Shown: positions 33,036 through 44,974 of the stretch, piece after piece
Layout: each line of letters opens with the position of its first letter
How positions within the stretch are numbered: the stretch's first letter is position 1
The notes under the pieces: generated by a model
Seen by the model: only the letters and a program-made list of their open reading frames with translations
Told to the model about the DNA's origin: nothing
Databases searched by the model: none
DNA from: Rattus norvegicus
Lineage: Eukaryota > Chordata > Mammalia > Rodentia > Muridae
Length of the DNA: 64,000 nt
Direction of reading: 5' to 3'
Assembly: GCF_036323735.1 (NCBI RefSeq)
Contig: NC_086023.1
Span: 13,235,501-13,299,500 of the forward strand
Position numbers and translations under genes: made by a program

Positions 33036-36000
33036 TGCAACTGGGAAACTGTATATAGGGTATAATTGCAAACTCTTTATTTGAAGGCTACCCCTGCAAA
33101 GTCTTATTGAATGAACTTCCCCATTTGGTGCCAAAATGGGTATTTATTTATTTCTGCTCAGAAGCTTCTGAAAATAAACAACGAAATATCTCTAGAATAA
33201 AATACATACTTTTGATTGATTGGTAGGGAAAAGCCAGGGAAGTCACCCTGAATTCCAACTGTTCTATATGGAACAGTTCCCAAGCAGTTCTGAAAAATTG
33301 TCCCTACCAACACTTCAAACCAAGGGAAAACGTCAGATTACAGATCAATCTTATTTCTTCTGCAGTTAATAGAACCCTATCTAAACTGTCTTTTTCATCT
33401 AGTCCAGAAATCTTGCAGCTGTGAGTTTAATGTCACAATGCATATTCCAGTGGCAATTCAACGAAGAAGGCCGACTCAGATAACAGGAGCACTGTAAGAC
33501 CCTTATATGGAATAGCTGTTGAAATTCTGATTGGAATTCTAATTGGATATCCGATGCTTTAATTTAATTCAGGAAAGCATTTAAAGTACCTAGAGAAACC
33601 CTGGATTGATCTTCAGCTTGGGAATCCCACGTCTACAGAGCAACTCAGAAACCGCCCAATAAGTTTGCCAGAATACGTTCTGCTCTAGCAAGCAGCTAAC
33701 ATGAAGATAGAAACAAGAGTTTACTTACGATGAAGTGAAGGAGAAATGCAGAACCAATTTAGGGATGCACATGGGACACCTGGGATAAGACAGGAGAATT
33801 CTAAGATTAGGAGAGTGTGGACAAAAGCTCGGAATTTGGGTGACATCTGTTAACTACAAGAAATAGAAATGACTCTTCTTACATCAACAGCCAACAAGTG
33901 TCAATTCCTCTGAGAGGAATTTCTCTATGCCATGATTTTGACTGAATCTTAATCGTTTTGGGTCTTACGTTGGTAACTATAGCTGCTGTGAGCTGATGTG
34001 GGCAGCAGCTGTGTAATTTCCTGAAGTCAGAATTTCACAGCTCTCCTCCCCATCTTCCCACCAGCTCTTATACTTTGTTCACCCTGTTCCCCAAAGATCT
34101 TTAAGTACCATATGAAGGGAGGCTGATGTAGATGACTCATCCACAGTAGAACACTCAGAGTTACTTACACTCAGCACTTTGACCAGTTCTGAGTCTTTGC
34201 ATTAACCACTATCCATTGCCAAAAGATGCTGCTTTGATCCAAGTTGGGCGCAGCACAAATCTGAGTATAAACATAAATACTTACAACATAGTTTGACATG
34301 TTTTTAAGTAATGGAGTGAATGTTGCATCATAATGTATGCCATCAAATGAAGATTATTTTATACAGAGAAAATACATTTGCTATATAACATCATACATAC
34401 ATGATGAATGTGTGTGTGTGTGTGTGTGTGTGTATACACACACATATCATACCAACGACATACAAAACATAAATAATGCTGTTCTAAAGATAATGATTAA
34501 AGAGACTTGGTGAGTCTGCATTTCTATAAAACTTCATTCATGTATCTGAGACACATCATCAAGTAGAAACCGTTGATCTAGAATATAATGGATTTAAATT
34601 AAGTGTATGTCCAAAAAGCTTCTAAATAATACATGGAATTTATAACTGTTAGAATTTAACACTGCTTAATTTGCTTCAACCGCCTGTTTAAAAATCCATG
34701 TTGAAATTTAATTGCCATGGTGATGGTACTAAGAAATGAATAGGCCATGAGGATTCTGTCCTCATGAATTGATTAATGTCACTATGACAGGAATGGATAA
34801 GTCATCTTGGGAGTGGGTTGCTGATCAAAGAATGAAATTTGGCTTCATTTTGTAGTTCCCGTGTCCTCTTTTCTTTTGCTTTCGGTAATGAGCGACAGAA
34901 TTAGAGCCTTCACTAAGGCTCGTGCGGTGCACTTAGACTTTAGAAACATATACCAAGCAAACCTCTACCACTTAGAAATTACCTAGTCTCAGCTATTGTT
35001 ATAACAACAATAATGAAGTGTGATATTATTAATACCCAGAATTGCCAGGCTAAACAGCACTAAGACTCTGATAAGGGAAGCCACGAGTCCAGGGACATTG
35101 ACAGTCTCTCAGACAGAACATTCCATCCAGGCTGCAGTGCCTGTATCGTTTATGTTAACAGTATTTTGTTCACAATATTCTCACTTGCATTAAGGTACAG
35201 CTCTTAATTTGACAACTCTTACAACATTTCAACAAAAATATAGCTTTTTAAAAAAACCTGATTATTTCTAGTATTTATTGAAAGAATGTATCTTTGTGAT
35301 TTTTCTAAAAGCCCTCTTGGAAATCACCAATACAATTTATTAGCAAATAAATTAATTTTAAAGCAAAAATTCTGGAACTTTTAGCGAAGTTCTTTAGAGA
35401 TGAATCTCTAATTTGAATAAGACAAATTATACACATATATATGTATTTCATATGTATATTTGAATGAATGTAAATTTTCATGTGTGTATGTGCGTTTCAG
35501 GGTATATATTTAAACTGTTGCTTGGGATCACTTCATATGTAACTAAGACACAATATTTCTTATCTATCTAATTGAAGCAATAAAATTTTAAAAGTGAGCA
35601 GGAAAGGGAACATAATTGTGAAAATGTTAGCTCTTGTAGACTTTATTGTTCTCTGCTGTTTTACTGAGATGATGCAATGAAGTCAGGATAAAGCGCAGAA
35701 AGCCGCTCATCAGACATATAATCCTCATGTAGGCAGATGAGTGGAACACTTCCAGTTGTCAGCTAGAGCATCAGCAGGAAATGAAGGAAGCAAGCCCAGT
35801 GTTCAACAGCCTTTGCTAAGCTTCCCATGCTCTGTGGCTCTTCAAATACAGGGATTACAAACCAGGGCAAATAAAATTTGCATCCAATGATTGCCTCTAA
35901 TGCTTAATGCTTTCTTTAATATTCTGGGACAAACTTGCACATTGATTCTCACAAGATCTCAAGATCTAACTTCACAAGAATATTACTCTAGCATACAGTT

Positions 36001-36282
36001 CTGTACCTCCTCTATCTACCATGCTGGGGTGGTGTGACTGTAGGCTTTGGCTACATTCAGACACAGCAATACAACAGACCACCATGTTCCAATTTTCCAG
36101 TTCAGTTTCCAATAAATGTCAGTAGTTAAAATCCACGTAAAAATAAATAAAACTTTTAAACTGTAAGAGGGTGAGTAGAACTCGAGGGATAGGAGAAAAG
36201 GAAGGGAATGAAGCAGAAAGAGGACCATTGCTTTAGAAGAAAGCTTTTATTCTCCTAAAACCTACTCCTGAGAAGCAGGAAC
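33036..36282. other. Mostly unique sequence with one (TG)n tract
   Basis: The only clear structure is the TG/CA microsatellite at 34409-34443. No exon, SINE or LINE was recognised in 3.2 kb. The AT content rises around 35200-35600. Confidence 0.35.
34409..34443. repeat. (TG)n(TA)(CA)n microsatellite
   Basis: About 12 TG units, TATA, then about 4 CA units. The junction is a perfect inverted repeat of the alternating type. Confidence 0.9.
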
Positions 36283-36505
36283 CCTGCTGGGAATTTTGCC
36301 CAGTTGGTAGAGTACATACCTAAGACATATGAGGCCTTTGCTCAATCCCCAGCACCATGTTGACTAGATATGACAGAGCACAGCCACCATCATGGCACTT
36401 GGGAGGTTGAAGCAGAAAGATCAAGAGTTCAGGATGCTCCTCCAGAAGGGACTTGGGAGCCAGTCTGTGTTCCATGAGACACTAACTTAGAAAAGAAAAA
36501 TAAAC
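36283..36505 (+). mobile_element. Composite ID-B1 SINE (old)
   Basis: An ID/tRNA-like half ('ttttgcccagttggtagagtacatacctaagac..gctcaatccccagcacca') is followed by a B1-like half ('atcatggcacttgggaggttgaagcagaaagatcaagagttcagg', '..ccatgagacactaa') and an A-rich tail. This order is typical of rodent ID-B1 dimers and B4 relatives. Confidence 0.65.
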
Positions 36506-37084
36506 AGCGACAACAAAACAGAAACACAAGGAGCAGTTTTGTCCGATTAATATTGTCCCCATTACAGTCTCAATACCACTATTAATTGCTAATTATAACC
36601 TGCAACATCACTGGTTATAACTGACTTCTTTTACAGAGAATCCTTGAGAGTGATAACAGAGAGTAGCCCACCACAAGTGAGGTTTTCACTGGCAGGCAGA
36701 AGTCATAAGTGAGCTCAGCACAGAGTTCTGCAGCCATGATGTGCTCTGTAGCCTTAAATGCTTTCTGAGATGAGAAAAAATTAACCAAGGATATAGCCAC
36801 TCTGTAGAACATACAAAGCCAAAGCATTAGCATGTAATGTAAATAGATATACAATAATTAGCTTACATTCTATATTTTGAGTAAATACACAGGATCGTGC
36901 AACCATTACCATGATTCCAGAGCATTTGTGGAATTAGAAAATCTCTTATCTTCTAGTAATCATTCCATCTTCTTCCCCATCCCTCAGTAGTTGCTCCCAA
37001 TGTGTCTTTTAATCTCCTCTAAATAGCTCACAGAAATAGAAGTTCATGTTATATGACTTTTAGGTCTGTTAGGTCTGGGGTTCT

Positions 37085-37100
37085 CTTTCTTTCATTTTTT
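37085..37100. repeat. Left target-site duplication of L1-B
   Basis: CTTTCTTTCATTTTTT is repeated exactly at 44601-44616. On the element (minus) strand it starts AAAAAATG, as expected for an L1 endonuclease site. Removing 37101-44616 restores a continuous ancient L1 segment. Confidence 0.85.
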
Positions 37101-37586
37101 TTATTTTAATCATGCCAAACGTTTATTTTATATTTTATTTTTCAGATTATCATACAGATTTTTCCCTTTCATTTCTTCTCTCTGCAACTTCCCATAAACC
37201 CCCTTCTTGTTGTTTTTCAAATTTATAGCATCTTTTTCTAGTAATTTCTGTTACATTCATATATGTGTATACACACATATCCTTAAAATATATCCTGCTG
37301 ATTCTGTATAATGTTACTCACATGTATGTTTTCAGAAATGACCATTTGGTGCTGAATAAGCAATTGATGTGCTTTTTCCTAAGGAAATCATTTTGCTACT
37401 CTCTCAGCATTCCTCTGCTGCCTGTAATTCTTTGTATGGGACTGAAGACTCATGTGCTTTCTCTGTCTACTCTGGTATACCTATTTTTTTTTAAATTCAG
37501 CTCATATTTAGGCAGCCATGTTAGTGAGACTTTATGGGTGTAATTTCTTTTTTTAATTTATTTAATACTTAATAATAATTCTTTGG
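37101..37586 (-). other. Extra segment at the 3' end of L1-B (candidate 3' transduction)
   Basis: On the minus strand the L1 3' UTR stops after 'tgtttgcccagaaacc' and continues as 'aaagaattattattaagtattaaataaatt', an A run, and then sequence with blocks such as (plus strand) 'gaccatttggtgctgaataagcaatt', 'ctctcagcattcctctgctgcctgtaattctttgt' and 'catgttagtgagactttatgggtg'. I recognise these as a common older rodent repeat, possibly an Lx-type 3' UTR. It ends in 'taaaataaaaaaaa' at the TSD. A readthrough transcript copying source-locus flank is the simplest explanation. Confidence 0.65.
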
Positions 37587-38245
37587 TTTCTGGGCAAACA
37601 TACCCCTCCCCCCTCCCCTTCCTTATGGGTGTTCCCCTCCCAACCCTCCCCCCATTGCCGCCCTCCCCCCAACAGTCTAGTTCACTGGGGGTTCAGTCTT
37701 AGCAGGACCAAGGGCTTCACCTTCCACTGGTGCTCTTACTAGGATATTCATTGCTACCTATGAGGTCAGAGTCCAGGGTCAGTCCATGTATAGTCTTTAG
37801 GTAGTGGCTTAGTCCCTGGAAGCTCTGGTTGCTTGGCATTGTTGTACATATGGGGTCTCGAGCCCCTTCAAGCTCTTCCAGTTCTTTCTCTGATTCCTTC
37901 AACGGGGGTCCTATTCTCAGTTCAGTGGTTTGCTGCTGGCATTCGCCTCTGTATTTGCTGTATTCTGGCTGTGTCTCTCAGGAGCGATCTACATCCGGCT
38001 CCTGTCGGTCTGCACTTCTTTGCTTCATCCATCTTGTCTAATTGGGAGGCTGTATATGTATGGGCCACATGTGGGGCAGGCTCTGAATCAGTGTTCCTTC
38101 AGACTCTGTTTTAATCTTTGCCTCTCTCTTCCCTGCCAAGGGTATTCTTGTTCCCCTTTTAGAGAAGGAGTGAAGCATTCACATTTTGATCACCCGTCTT
38201 GAGTTTCATTTGTTCTAGGCATCTAGGGTAATTCAAGCATTTGGG
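37587..38245 (-). other. L1-B 3' UTR, 3'-truncated
   Basis: It is highly similar to L1-A 25478-26145, including the C-rich (G-rich on the minus strand) tract at about 37605-37680. It ends abruptly at 'gcccagaaacc', before the terminal 'gggaaagggaataacactcg' block. Confidence 0.85.
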
Positions 38246-41200
38246 CTAATAGCCACTTATCAGTGAGTGCATACCATGTATGTCTTTCTGTGACTGGGTT
38301 AGCTCACTCAGGATGATATTTTCCAGTTCCAACCATTTGCCTACGAATTTCATAAAGCCGTTGTTTTTGATAACTGAGTAATATTCCATTGTGTAGATGT
38401 ACCACATTTTCTGTATCCATCCCTCTGTTGAAGGGCATCTGGGTTCTTTCCAGCTTCTGGCTATTATAAATAAGGCTGCGATGAACATAGTGGAGCATGT
38501 GTCTTTTTTATATGTTGGGGCATCTTTTGGGTATATGCCCAAGAGAGGTATAGCTGGATCCTCAGGCAGTTCAATCGCCAATTTTCAGAGGAACCTCCAG
38601 ACGGATTTGCAGAATGGTTGTACCAGTCTGCAATCCCACCAACAATGGAGGAGTGTTCCTCTTTCTCCACATCCTCACCAGCATCTGCTGTCACCTGAGT
38701 TTTTGATCTTAGCCATTCTCACTGGTGTGAGGTGAAATCTCAGGGTTGTTTTGATTTGCATTTCCCTTATGACTAAAGATTTTGAACATTTCTTTAGGTG
38801 TTTCTCAGCCATTCGGCATTCCTCAGCTGTGAATTCTTTGTTTAGCTCTGAACCCCATTTTTAATAGGGTTATTTGTCTCCCTGCGGTCTAACTTCTTGA
38901 GTTCTTTGTATATTTTGGATATAAGGCCTCTATCTGTTCTAGGATTGGTAAAGATCTTTTCCCAATCTGTTGGTTGCCGATTTGTCCTAACCACATTGTC
39001 CTTTGCCTTACAGAAGCTTTGCAGTTTTATGAGATCCCATTTGTCGATTCTTGATCTTAGAGCATAAGGCATTGGTGTTTTGTTCAGGAAATTTTTTCCA
39101 GTGCCCATGTGTTCCAGATGCTTCCCTAGTTTTTCTTCTATTAGTTTGAGTGTGTCTGGTTTCATGTGGAGGTCCTTGATCCACTTGGACTCAAGCTTTG
39201 TACAGGGTGATAAGCATGGATCGATCTGCATTCTTCTAAACGTTGCTCTCCAGTTGAACCAGCACCATTTGCTGAAAATGCTATCTTTTTTCCATTGGAT
39301 GGTTTTGGCTCCTTTGTCAAAAATCAAGTGACCATAGGTGTGTGGGTTCATTTCTGGGTCTTCAATTCTATTCCATTGGTCTATCTGTCTGTCTCTGTAC
39401 CAATACCATGCAGTTTTTAATCACTATTGCTCTGTAATACTGCTTGAGTTCAGGGATAGTGATTCCCCCTGAAGTCCTTTTATTGTTGAGGATAGTTTTA
39501 GCTATCCTGGGTTTTTTGTTATTCCAGATGAATTTGCAAATTGTTCTGTCTAACTCGTTGAAGAATTGGATTGGTATTTTGATGGGGATTGCATTGAATC
39601 AGTAGATCGCTTTTGGTAAAATGGCCATTTTTACTATATTAATCCTGCCAATCCATGAGCATGGGAGATCTTTCCATCTTCTGAGGTCTTCTTCAATTTC
39701 TTTCCTCAGTGTCTTGAAGTTCTTATTGTACAGATCTTTTACTTGCTTGGTTAAAGTCACACCGAGGTACTTTATATTATTTGGGTCTATTATGAAGGGT
39801 GTCGTTTCCCTAATTTCTTTCTCGGCTTGTTTCTCTTTTGTGTAGAGGAAGGCTACTGATTTATTTGAGCTAATTTTATAATTTTCCAGCCACTTTGCTG
39901 AAGTTGTTTATCAGCTTTAGTAGTTCTCTTGTGGAACTTTTGGGATCACTGAAATAAACTATCATATCATCTGCAAATAGTGATATTTTGACTTCTTCTT
40001 TTCCAATCTGTATCCCCTTGACCTCCTTTTGTTGTCTGATTGCTCTGGCTAGAACTTCAAGAACTATATTGAATAAGTAGGGAGAGAGTGGGGAGCCTTG
40101 TCTAGTCCCTGATTTTAGTGGGATTGCTTCAAGTTTCTCTCCATTTAGTTTAATGTTAGCAACAGGTTTGCTGTATATGGCTTTTACTATGTTTAGGTAT
40201 GGACCTTGAATTCCTATTCTTTCCAGGACTTTTATCATGAAGGGGTGTTGAATTTTGTCAAATGCTTTTTCAGCATCTAATGAAATGATCATGTGGTTTT
40301 GTTCTTTCAGTTTGTTTATATAATGGATCACGTTGATGGTTTTCCGTATATTAAACCATCCCTGCATGCCTGGGATGAAGCCTACTTGATCATGGTGGAT
40401 GATTGTTTTGATGTGCTCTTGGATTCAGTTTGCCAGAATTTTATTGAGTATTTTTGCGTCGATATTCATAAGGGAAATTGGTCTGAAGTTCTCTTTCTTT
40501 GTTGTGTCTTTGTGTGGTTTAGGTATAAGAGTAATTGTGGCTTCGTAGAAGGAATTCGGTAGGGTTCCATCTGTTTCAATTTTGTGGAATAGTTTGGATA
40601 ATATTGGTATGAGGTCTTCTATGAAGGTTTGATAGAATTCTGCACTAAACCCGTCTGGACCTGGGCTCTTTTTGGTTGGGAGACCTTTAATGACTGCTTC
40701 TATTTCCTTAGGAGTTATGGGGTTGTTTAACTGGTTTATATGTTCCTGATTTAACTTCGGTACCTGGTATCTGTCTCGGAAATTGTCCATTGCCTGTAGA
40801 TTTTCAAGAGTTGTTGAATATAGGCTTTTATAGTAAGATCTGATGATTTTTTTAAGTTCCTCTGAATCTGTAGTTATGTCTCCCTTTTCATTTCTGATTT
40901 TGTTACTTTGGACACACTCTCTGGGTCCTCTCGTTAGTCTGGCTAAGGGTTTATCTATCTTGTTGATTTTCTCAAAGAACCAACTTTTGGTTCTGTTGAT
41001 TCTTTCTATGGTCCTTTTTGTTTCTACTTGGTTGATTTCAGCTCTGAGTTTGATTATTTCCTGCCTTCTACTCCTCCTGGGTGTATTTGCTTCTTTTTGC
41101 TCTAGAGCTTTTAGGTGTGCTGTCAAGCTGCTGACATATGCTCTTTCCTGTTTCTTTCTGCAGGCACTCAGCGCTATGAGTTTTCCTCTTAGCACAGCTT

Positions 41201-42076
41201 TCATTGTGTCCCATAAGTTTGGGTATGTTGTACCTACATTTTCATTAAATTCTAAAAAGTTTTTAATTTCTTTCTTTATTTCTTCCTTGACTAGGTTATC
41301 ATTGAGTAGAGCATTGTTCAATTTCCACGTGTATGTGGGCATTCTTCCCTTATTGTTATTGAAGTCCAGTTTTAGGCCGTGGTGGTCTGATAGCACGCAT
41401 GGGATTATTTCTATCTTTCTGTACCTGTTGAGGCCCGTTTTTTGACCAACTATATGGTCAATTTTGGAGAAAGTACCATGAGGAGCTGAGAAGAAGGTAT
41501 ATCCTTTTGCTTTAGGATAGAATGTTCTATAAATATCCGTTAAGTCCATTTGGTTCATGACTTCTCTTAGTCTGTCTACGTCTCTGTTTAATTTCTGTTT
41601 CCATGATCTGTCCATTGATGAGAGTGGGGTGTTGAAATCTCCCACTATTATTGTGTGAGGTGCAATGTGTGTTTTGAGCTTTAGTAAGGTTTCTTTTACG
41701 TATGTAGGTGCCCTTGTATTTGGGGCATAGATATTTAGGATTGAGAGTTCATCTTGGTGGATTTTTCCTTTGATGAATATGAAGTGTCCTTCCTTATCTT
41801 TTTTGATGACTTTTAGTTGGAAATTGATTTTATTTGATATTAGAATGGCTACTCCAGGTTGCTTCTTCTGACCATTTGCTTGGAAAGTTGTTTTCAGCCT
41901 TTCACTTTGAGGTAGTGTCTGTCTTTGTCTCTGAGGTGTGTTTCCTGTAGGCAGCAGAATGCAGGGTCCTCGTTGCGTATCCAGTTTGTTAATCTATGCC
42001 TTTTTATTGGAGAGTTGAGGCCATTGATGTTGAGAGATATTAAGGAATAGTGATTATTGCTTCCTGTTATATTCAT
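38246..42076 (-). pseudogene. L1-B ORF2 (endonuclease/RT), broken
   Basis: The start and first 60 codons are intact. One G is lost near 41895 (a TGG codon in L1-A), which shifts the frame. The next long segment (to 40425) carries MGDFNTPLS, SDHHGLKL and the RT start and ends in a TGA at 40425-40427 where L1-A has CGA. The segment 40367-39876 includes the RT core with FADDMIVYFSDPK. A net frameshift follows near 39885, a stop near 39600 (AGA to TGA), an extra base near 39422, and the same A-run frameshift as L1-A near 38865. The last segment reads to LISGY at 38246. It is not able to make full-length ORF2p. Confidence 0.93.
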
Positions 42077-42135
42077 ATTTGGATGTGAGGTTATGTTTGT
42101 GTGCTTTCATTCTCTTTGTTTTGTTGCCAAGACGA

Positions 42136-43276
42136 TTAGTTTCTTGCTTCTTCTAGGGTATAGCTTGCCTCCTTATGTTGGGCTTTACCATTTATTATCC
42201 TTTGTAGTGCTGGATTTGTAGAAAGATATTGTGTAAATTTGGTTTTGTCATGGAATAACTTGGTTTCTCCATCTATGTTAATTGAGAGTTTTGCAGGATA
42301 CAGTAACCTGGGCTGGCATTTGTGTTCTCTTAGGGTCTGTATGACATCTGTCCAGGATCTTCTGGCCTTCATAGTTTCTGGCGAGAAATCTGGTGTGATT
42401 CTGATAGGTCTGCCTTTATATGTTACTTGACCTTTTTCCCTTACTGCTTTTAATATTCTTCCTTTATTTTGTGTGTTTGGTGTTTTGACTATTATGTGAC
42501 GGGAGGTGTTTCTTTTCTGGTTCAATCTATCTGGAGTTCTGTAGGCTTCTTGTATGCCTATGGGTATCTCTTTTTTTAGTTTAGGGAAGTTTTCTTCTAT
42601 GATTTTGTTGAAGATATTTACTGGTCCTTTGAGCTGGGAGTCTTCACACTCTTCTATACCTATTATCCTTGGGTTTGATCTTCTCATTGAGTACTGGATT
42701 TCCTGTATGTTTTGGACCAGTAGCTTTTTCCGCTTTACATTATCTTTGACAGTTAAGTCAATGATTTCTATGGAATGTTCTGCTCCCGAGATTCTCTCTT
42801 CTATCTCTTGTATTCTGTTGGTGAAGCTTGTATCTACAGCTCCTTGTCTCTTCTTTTGGGAGGGTTGGGAGGGGAACACCTATAAGGAAGGGGAGGGGGG
42901 AGGGGGATGTTTGCCCGGAAACCGGGAAAGGGAATAACACTCGAAATGTATATAAGAAATACTCAAGTTAATAAAAAAAAAAAAATTCCTTCAACTGTTT
43001 GCTTGTGTTTTCCTGGAATTCTTTCAGGGATTTTTGCGGTTCCCCTCTGTAGGCTTCTACTTGTTGATTAATGTTTTCCTGTGTTTCTCTAAGGGAGTTC
43101 TTCACGTCTTTCTTGAAGTCCTCCAGCATCATGATCAAATATGATTTTGAAACTAGATCTTGCTTTTCTGGTGTGTTTGGATATTCCATGTTTATTTTGG
43201 TGGGAGAATTGGGCTCCGATGATGCCATGTAGTCTTGGTTTCTGTTGCTTGGGTTCCTGCGCTTGCCTCTCGCCAT
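42136..43276 (-). pseudogene. L1-B ORF1 interrupted by an opposite L1 tail
   Basis: The N-terminal frame (43276 down to 42986) starts MARGKRRNPSNRNQD and includes one coiled-coil unit (QVEAYRGEPQKSLKEFQEN), where L1-A has two. At 42985-42860 a plus-strand L1 3' tail replaces about 60 bp. The C-terminal part (42859-42136) is open and carries the RRM-like and C-terminal RNA-binding domains with the same end as L1-A. The insertion destroys the coiled coil and makes any product a truncated N-terminal fragment. Confidence 0.92.
42860..42985 (+). mobile_element. 126-bp L1 3'-end insertion in L1-B ORF1
   Basis: The plus strand reads 'gagggttgggaggggaacacc', the G-rich tract, 'gtttgcccggaaaccggg', 'aataacactcgaaatgtatataag' and a 13-base A run, the exact terminal portion of a rat L1. 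Its flanks have no TSD, and comparison with L1-A shows that about 60 bp of the target are missing. The bottom-strand 3' junction is not T-rich, so endonuclease-independent insertion or a rearrangement is possible. Confidence 0.9.
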
Positions 43277-44600
43277 CAGATTATCTCTAGTGTTACTTTG
43301 TTCTGCTATTTCTGACAGTGGCTAGACTGTCCTATAAGCCTGTGTGTCAGGAGTGCTGTAGACCTGTTTTCCTGTTTTCTTTCAGCCAGTTATGGGGACA
43401 GAGTGTTCTGCTTTCGGGCGTGTAGTTTTTCCTCTCTACAGGTCTTCAGCTGTTCCTGTGGGCCTGTGTCTTGAGTTCACCAGGCAGGTCACTTGCAGCA
43501 GAAAAGTTGGTCTTACCTGTGGTCCCGAGGCTCAAGTTTGCTTGAGGGGTGCTGCCCAAGAGCTCTCTGCGGCGGCAGCAACCAGGAAGATCTGTGCCGC
43601 CCTTTCTGGGAGCTTCCGTGCACTAGGGTTCCAGATGGCGTTTGGTGTTTTCCTCTGGCGTCCGAGATGTATGTGCAGAGTGCAGTCTCTTCTGGTTTCC
43701 CCGGCGTGTCTGCCTCTCTGAAGGTTTAGCTCTCCCTCCCACGGGATTTGGGTGCAGAGAACTGTTTATCTGGTCTGTTTCCTTCAGGTTCCGGTGGTGT
43801 CTCAGGCGCAGGGGTCCTGCCGCTCCTGGGCCCTCCCCTACGGGAACCCAGAGGCCTTATACAGTTTCCTCTTGGGCCAGGGATGTGGGCAGGGGTGGGC
43901 AGTGTTGGTGGTCTCCTCCGCTCTGCAGCCTCGGGAGTGCCCACCTGGCCAGGCGGTGAGGTCTCTCTCCCACGGGGTTTGGGAGCAGAGAGCTGCTGCG
44001 GGCCGGGATCCGTGGGTGTGGGACTTCCGGTAAACACAGGAAGTGCCCGGTCCTAGAGGAATTTTGCCTCTGTGTGTCCTGAGTTCACCAGGCAGGTTTC
44101 TTGCAGCAGAAAAGTTGGTCTTACCTGTGGTTCCGAGGCTCAAGTTTGCTCATGGGGTACTGCCTAAGTCCTCTCCGTGGCAGCAGCAACCTGGAAGATC
44201 TGCACCACTCTTTCCAGGAGCCTCCGTTCACCAGGGTTCCAGATGGCGTTTGGTGTTTTCTTCTGGAGTCTGGATGTGTGCAGAGTGCAGTCTCTTCTGG
44301 TTTCCCAGGCGTGTCTGCCTCTCTGTAGGTTTAGCTCTCCCTCCCATGGGATTTGGGTGCAGAGAACTGTTTATCCAGTCTGTTTCCTTCAGGTTCCGGC
44401 GGTGTCTCAGGCGCAGGGGTCCTGCCGCTCCTGGGCCCTCCCCTATGGGAACCCAGAGGCTTTATACAGTTTCCTCTTGGGCCAGGGATGTGGGCAGGGG
44501 TGGGCAGTGTTGATGGTCTCCTCTGCTCTGCAGCCTCAGGAGTGCCCACCTGACCAGGCGGTGAGGTCTCTCTCCCACGGGATTTGGGAGCAGAGAGCTC
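43277..44600 (-). promoter_or_regulatory. L1-B 5' UTR with two tandem ~608-bp monomers
   Basis: The block from 'gagttcaccaggcagg' at 43473 recurs at 44081, a 608-bp period. Shared marks include 'cagcagaaaagttggtcttacctgtgg', 'ttccagatggcgtttggtgttttc', 'gtgcagagaactgtttatc' and 'ggcgcaggggtcctgccgctcctgggccctcccc'. The distal monomer stops at 44600 before its end, so L1-B is 5'-truncated in the second unit. Tandem monomers act as promoter units in rodent L1. Confidence 0.9.
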
Positions 44601-44616
44601 CTTTCTTTCATTTTTT
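44601..44616. repeat. Right target-site duplication of L1-B
   Basis: CTTTCTTTCATTTTTT; it is identical to 37085-37100. Confidence 0.85.
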
Positions 44617-44974
44617 CTCTAGTCTATCTATCCTGAAGTACCACTACTGCTTCATTTCAATTCATGACCAGATAGTGTCCCCTTGCACGGATATACCAGG
44701 TTTTTTCAATCCACCCATGACTGGTTAGTGCACATGGACAGGTTGCTTCATATTTGACTCTTATGCATAATGCCACTGTGAACATTTGAATGTAAGTGCC
44801 GAGGTGATCAAATACTTTCAGTACTCTTAGCAGAACTAAACACGGGGTTTCTAGATATGTCATCTTTCTAATAGAGCCATTTTCCTTTACAGCTCTATTA
44901 TTTCATGAGCATGGCACTGCCATCTGGGGGAATTGTTTCCCATTCTTTCAGCACTATTTTCTATCCCTTGCTGT

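Larger units (their letters stand above)
37101..44600 (-). mobile_element. Young full-length rat L1 ('L1-B') with extra 3' segment
   Basis: On the minus strand: two tandem 5' UTR monomers and leader (44600-43277), ORF1 (43276-42136, interrupted), ORF2 (42076-38246, several lesions), G-rich 3' UTR (38245-37587), then about 485 bp unrelated to the rat L1 end (37586-37101). All of this lies inside one perfect 16-bp TSD. L1-B is closely similar to L1-A throughout the ORFs. The last ~75 bp of the usual rat L1 3' UTR are missing. Confidence 0.92.

Noticed and set aside
40843..41445. 200-codon plus-strand open frame rich in Leu/Ser
   Set aside because: It is the antisense shadow of L1-B ORF2; the same antisense frame appears over L1-A (22283-22852) because the copies are similar.
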